Source: Ottelia alismoides (lineage: Eukaryota; Streptophyta; Magnoliopsida; Alismatales; Hydrocharitaceae). From it: a DNA stretch of 64,000 nt. The stretch is from positions 992,001-1,056,000 of the forward strand of contig JAZKJV010009784.1 of assembly GCA_037367405.1 (NCBI GenBank), read 5' to 3'. The position numbers were made by a program, and so were the translations under genes. Within the stretch, counting starts at the first letter, position 1. Each line of letters begins with the position of its first letter. Positions 59,200-64,000 of this stretch are shown here, in pieces. Under the pieces are notes generated by a model. It was not told where the DNA came from and searched no databases. It saw only the letters and a list, made by a program, of their open reading frames with translations.

Positions 59200-60039
59200 T
59201 ATTTTATTTATAATATAATGATTACTTAAACATGTTTTGAATTGATTTATAAAATGATTAGCAAAGATATTTTACAAAATTATTTTGTAAAATAGTTTGT
59301 AAAAACTTTTGTGAATTTGTTTGTAAACTTTTTGTAAAAATGTTCAAATTTTCTGTATATTTATTTTGTACAAATATTTACAAATTTGTTTGTAAAATTA
59401 TTTTTCTTTTAAAATGTTTGTAAATTATTTTATGTATCTAAATTAAGTAAATTATACAAAATGTTTTTAAAATTTTTGAAAGTAAAATTTTGCAAGAACT
59501 TGTTTGTAAAATTGTTTGTGAAATGATTTGTAAAAATATTTGTAAAATAGTTTGCAAAAATTATTTTTAATGCTTTTGAAAAAATATTTGTAAAATAGTT
59601 TGTAAAATTTTTGTAAAATCTTCTGCAAAAATGTTTTGAAAAGGTTTGAGAATTTCTTATAATATTATTTTATCATGTGGGATATAACTTATGGGATATA
59701 TTTGTAAAATCCACATGTCTACAAAAATCTAATTCACTTGTTCTCCTGTAAATAATATTCTTTGTTGTGTATAAACAAAAATTTTATCTAAAACTTATAA
59801 ATAAAATCCTCTTCTAAAACATTGAATAAAATTGCATAATCCTTGTATGTATACTTGTATATATTCGCTGTAAATATATTCAATCTACTAACTCTTTTCT
59901 TTTTGAAAAAATATTGTTTAAAATCCATATAAATTTGCAAGGCTTTGAAATTTTTTCAAAAATATTATTCCTTTGTTTTCTTTTATTTAAAAAGAAATAT
60001 GTTTTGAATATATTTCTACATTTGCATGTGCATTTATCA
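59200..60039. other. R3 A/T-rich tract
   Basis: TTTGTAAAAT-type degenerate repeats (59250-59650) followed by A/T-rich non-coding text; no gene. Confidence 0.6.
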
Positions 60040-61153
60040 TAATGATATTGATATTTAAACTAGTCTGGAATAAAATCGAAGAATGGAGCTTGGTTAAAAC
60101 CTTAATCTATTTAATCACAAGAACCTTATAGGAGCTGGAATTGAGATTCTTTAGGTCTACTTTGGGAACCACAAGACTTAGTTCAGTGTCATCTTGACTT
60201 CCTAGGTAGAATAGTTCGAAACACACATAATTCTTGTAGATAATGACCTAGATTGCACATCTGCATTTACACTTTACTCACCTCAGTTGAAATGGTGGAG
60301 GTATGGATTTGCCAACATGAGACACAAGCCAATGAAAATATCAGAAGTCAAACATTTGTGGCCATTGTACCCCAACCTGATCCAATTGTGACGAGGTCTA
60401 ACGCTAGAATGTTGTAGGTTACAATAAACTTCAAAAGAGAGATAATCTACTGGCTTAAGAGGAAAAACTCCTTATGTACATGTTGCACCTATGTATAGAT
60501 TCAAAAAATGCAAAATCAAACTCCAAAAAGTCGATAGGCCAAAATGAAAATAAAATGCATGCTGGAGAATGTAAGTAATCTTGAGCTTCAAAGTCAGATA
60601 TTTGTGAGTCTACACCTAGATGACTTGATTACACTGGTCAAGCATCCTAGGATAGGTAGCTACACTGGCTACCGCCCATTCTTTTCTCCACCTCCTTTTC
60701 TTGAGCTGGTTGTACTTGAACTTCGAAGGGAATACCGTTCTTCTCGAGGAAAGAGTTACTGTATTGGCAATTAGGGTCTTCGTGGTGGAGAAGACTGACT
60801 TTTACCACTTCAACCGATGAGATCTACATATCACTTACACTATACAAGAAAGATTCATAGTCATAAGGATTTACGTATGTGTGGACTTATTCTGACCTGG
60901 CTATTGAGGAGACTTGATTAAAGTTGTGTCGTTTCTAGAGACTATTGAGTGTCAAGTCTGTTTCCCACGAATGTTCCGCCCAAACTAATAATCCAAAGGT
61001 ATGACTGAGCTCCATACTTTGATTTTATGAAGATAAGTTTGATACTCAATATTATTCTAAGTTCTTTATTTTTCCTTTAATATTTTTCTTTTACTAACTT
61101 ATTCTTCAAATAAGTGTTTGCTAAGGAACTAGCAAAGGTAAAGCATAGGAGGA
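60040..61153 (+). other. R3 conserved 3' region with decayed ORF and PPT
   Basis: Matches 12280-13456 of R1 and 47059-48230 of R2, including CTACTGGCTTAAGAGGAAAA (60438 on). Frames about 60640-60960 carry decayed words of the 127-codon R2 ORF (LFLSWLYLNFEGN, then LLEERV). The purine tract AAAGCATAGGAGGA ends right before the 3' LTR. Confidence 0.7.
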
Positions 61154-64000
61154 CGATGAATATGCATTTCATCATCTTTATTCATTTATTTTAGCTTAAA
61201 ATACCTTATAAAACACCTGTAAATATCAATAAATCTATCCTTTTAGTAACCTGTAAGTATTTTATATTTATGACTATTATAACCTAAAATAAATAAAGAA
61301 AGAAATTAAGGGAAAATAGAGAAAATAAAAGGATATATATGTGTGTGTAATAAATACAGGCCGAGTTTGACTGCAAGAGAAGGTCAAGACTTGACCTGAT
61401 CGATTAAGAATTAAGTAGGGGGAGATAAGGCCTAAATACAAGGAAATCCAGAAAATCAAGTTCCACTTGTCTATATATTTCTCACATGCATACTACTATA
61501 TATAATGTACATTCTTTACATTCGTTTATTTATACCCAAGGTCAACTCAAATCAAATTATTTTCTTCTTGAAAATTATACGTAAAAAACTTTTTTACATA
61601 ATAAAAATAATTGCAAGAACAGTCAACGTACATTGTGTAAATTACAACACTTTGAAAAAGTCGTAAAGCTCAACTTTTCAGATCAATATCTTCTCCATCA
61701 AACCTCAAAATTAATCAAACTCACTTTTATTGTACTCCTAATTACATAGTCTTTTAAAATGGAGTTGGTTTCAGAAAAATCAGAGTTAAGGTGTGAAATG
61801 TGGCTTTTTATGGTATTATTATATGTTATACCTATGTATATTATTTTTATGTAATTTGTACGTTTATTTTATTTGTATTTTTGTATGATTTCTATTTTCC
61901 ATGAATTGTAAATATTGTAATTAACTTATATAAAACAAAAATAAAAATCACAAAATCAAAAAAATCAAAAAATCGTGTATATATTGTATATGTAGCACTA
62001 TGTATATTTGTAAATATACCTATTTATTTAACTTAATAACTCACTTCAAAAAATGAAATAAAATATCATTAAAATCCAAGTAAAATATTGTAAATTAATA
62101 AATTATTTAATATGTTTGTAAAATAATAAATTAAAATCAAGGTATTGTAAATATAAGTACACATATAGAAATAACACATTGTATTTATTTTCACCCTTGT
62201 ATATACCTCATTTAATTAACTAAAAATCACTTGAATTAACTATATTTAGTCCTTAACATTTTCTATTTATATTATTTAATTATGTAAATTCATTTTTTAT
62301 TTTTACCTGATTTATTTGTTATTTTGTCATTTTTCTAATTTATCTTATTTTAGGTGCTTTCCGATTGGTCCATCCTAGGTCTGCTGAGCTGGATCAACTC
62401 TCCATTCTTCCCACCATTCCCACTTCCTAACTCTCTAGCCATCCTTCTCCTTATTTACCTACACGTGTCACCCATTAACGTCGCCAACCTTCTTTGTCGA
62501 ATTTTCAACCCTAACAACTAACTCACTCACCAGTTCATTCACTTAGTCTATCATGCCTCGAGTCACTCGTTTTTTAAATTCAAAAACCTACTGAACCTCT
62601 ACTCCTATATATAGTCATAGATCTTCCCCCCTAGTTGATCAGTTTTCCACCAATTGTTTTGTCTGCGATCGGTCATGGAACGATGATGTTGTGACAAAGC
62701 TTCATCCCCTTTGATTTGGAGTGCGAGAGATCAATGGAGACCATGATCTAGTATATGGCCGGAGACGTCCATCACCTCGTTTCACCTTTCCACCCGTCAC
62801 AACAGATCGAGCTTGATTATCATCCCCGTCAACCGTAGGGTAATCTAATGTAGTGTAGTCTTAACTTATGTCTTCATTTCATTATTTTCCACTTTGGTTT
62901 CAGTAAATTAGATCATCATATTCACCCTTTGAACCGTTAGATCGGAGGAGCTTTGATCATCTTCGTTTACATCCGACTTCACACACATTCGTACGGCTCA
63001 TCTACGTCTTCTCATGTATTCTGATTACCTCCAGATCACTTCAGATTTGGAGTTTGCTCTCCATCTTGTTCACCCTCCTCGAAGACCCTCATTCACCCCC
63101 AATTTTCCTTGTTTTACTACTAATAAAATGACATGAGCGATCCTTCATGCAACCGCATCTCATTGTAGGTTTTGGAGCATACCTAAGAGCAAGTAGCACT
63201 ATTGGGAGGTCCACCGGGAGCTTCGTGCTTTTTCACCTCCAGATTGCATTCTAGTCACCATCGACGTCGTTAATCCATCGAGAAGATAGAGGAGCACTGT
63301 AGGAAGTTGTAGCACCGCTCTGAAGCAGATTCTAGAGAGGAACGAGCGAGCTTTTTTCATTCAAATCTTGTTGAAGGTCACATAAAAACATGTTCTTCCA
63401 ACCACACCTGGAGCTACACGATCAAGAACTTCTGCTCTAGATCCAATCACAACCCTCCAAAATGCACTAAAATACAGTCATGGATCGAACCCTTCAGATG
63501 GATCCAATTTGTCCCCGTACGCTACCGTTTCAGTTGTTCTATTAGAGATCAAACTCATATTTACCGTGTGATGCGCCACGTGGAATGGTATAACATTTGC
63601 ACTCCAACTGCTACACGTTTCCAACATTGGAAATAAGTCCCTTAAAGGACACATGTCTGCTAGTAGTAATTTGAACAATTGCATTATTTCCCCCACTATT
63701 TATGCAATTTGCATTTTAGTCCTTGAACTGCAGAACATGCGTAGAAGGTGTTTTCTTGAGTATTTTGCAATAAAAGCCTACATGTTTGTTTCTTATTTAT
63801 TGGCCCCTACAAATAAAGTATTTGCATTTTAGTCCAATCCAATGCACTGCATGTGCACTAACACGTTGATTTTTGGGCAAATTGCATGTTTGGCCCTCAC
63901 ATTTCTTTAGTTGTTCTCCATCAATCTATTAAATAAATATAATTACAATCCATTCCCATGTGAACCAGATATTTATTTTCTTTACTAATAGTGTGGATTA
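61154..64000 (+). repeat. R3 3' LTR, continues past window
   Basis: The start is inferred at 61154 (CGATGAATATGCATTTCATC, the first T mutated to C). The last 1.5 kb aligns with 34980-37000. It lacks the MITE present in the 5' copy. Its end, and any target-site duplication, lie beyond 64000. Confidence 0.8.

Larger units (their letters stand above)
34980..64000 (+). mobile_element. R3: old Athila-type element with gag-pol, 5' truncated, split by R2
   Basis: Remnant 5' LTR (34980-37779), PBS, gag, protease, RT, RNase H, integrase, hairpin array, 3' conserved region and a 3' LTR starting near 61154 and running off the window. Removing R2 (43708-56092) leaves an internal region of about 11 kb. 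The reverse transcriptase signature block CIDYR followed by DHFPLPFID is of the Athila type. Every domain carries stops or frameshifts, so it is dead. It is the only copy here with recognisable pol. Confidence 0.85.

Overview
This window reads as intergenic, transposon-dominated chromosome from a flowering plant. The evidence is nested LTR retrotransposons primed by tRNA-Asp, a spliced MED26-like gene, Pack-MULE elements and PIF-type MITEs, with high A+T interrupted by short GC-rich islands. I cannot name the species. No bacterial-style operons, rRNA, tRNA or CRISPR arrays were seen.

Layout. (1) 1-1862: end of a minus-strand Athila-like LTR, cut by the window edge. (2) 2330-2637: right end of a CACTA transposon. 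(3) 3914-16746: a complete plus-strand Athila-type element (called R1) with two ~3.3 kb LTRs, a PBS, a gag-like reading frame fused to an acidic domain, no pol, an array of hairpins, and a fold-back MITE inserted inside it. (4) 17805-19500: inverted-repeat element carrying a patatin-like gene fragment. (5) 19870-24029: truncated minus-strand Athila-like element (R4). (6) 24358-25558: Pack-MULE carrying a piece of a TMK-type receptor kinase. (7) 25900-28250: degraded LTR (R6). (8) 28736-31508: the only candidate host genes, a small PHD-finger gene on minus and a MED26-like spliced gene on plus, divergently arranged. (9) 31703-34970: a MITE, a truncated RTE-type LINE, a duplicated piece of the MED26-like gene and a copia LTR. 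(10) 34980 to beyond 64000: an old Athila-type element with gag and pol (R3). Its reverse transcriptase is split by a younger 12.4 kb Athila-type element (R2, 43708-56092, minus strand, TSD ATTAC).

How it fits together. R3 once encoded gag, protease, reverse transcriptase, RNase H and integrase. R1 and R2 have LTRs, PBS, PPT and a gag-like ORF but no recognisable pol, so they look like non-autonomous gag-only elements that would have needed pol from an R3-like relative. All three share a 3' non-coding region with an array of four or five hairpins whose 3' arms resemble the polypurine tract. They also share a remnant ORF just upstream of the 3' LTR that is still open in R2. These shared features are the least explained part of the window. 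All homology statements come from reading the sequence by eye; no searches were run.
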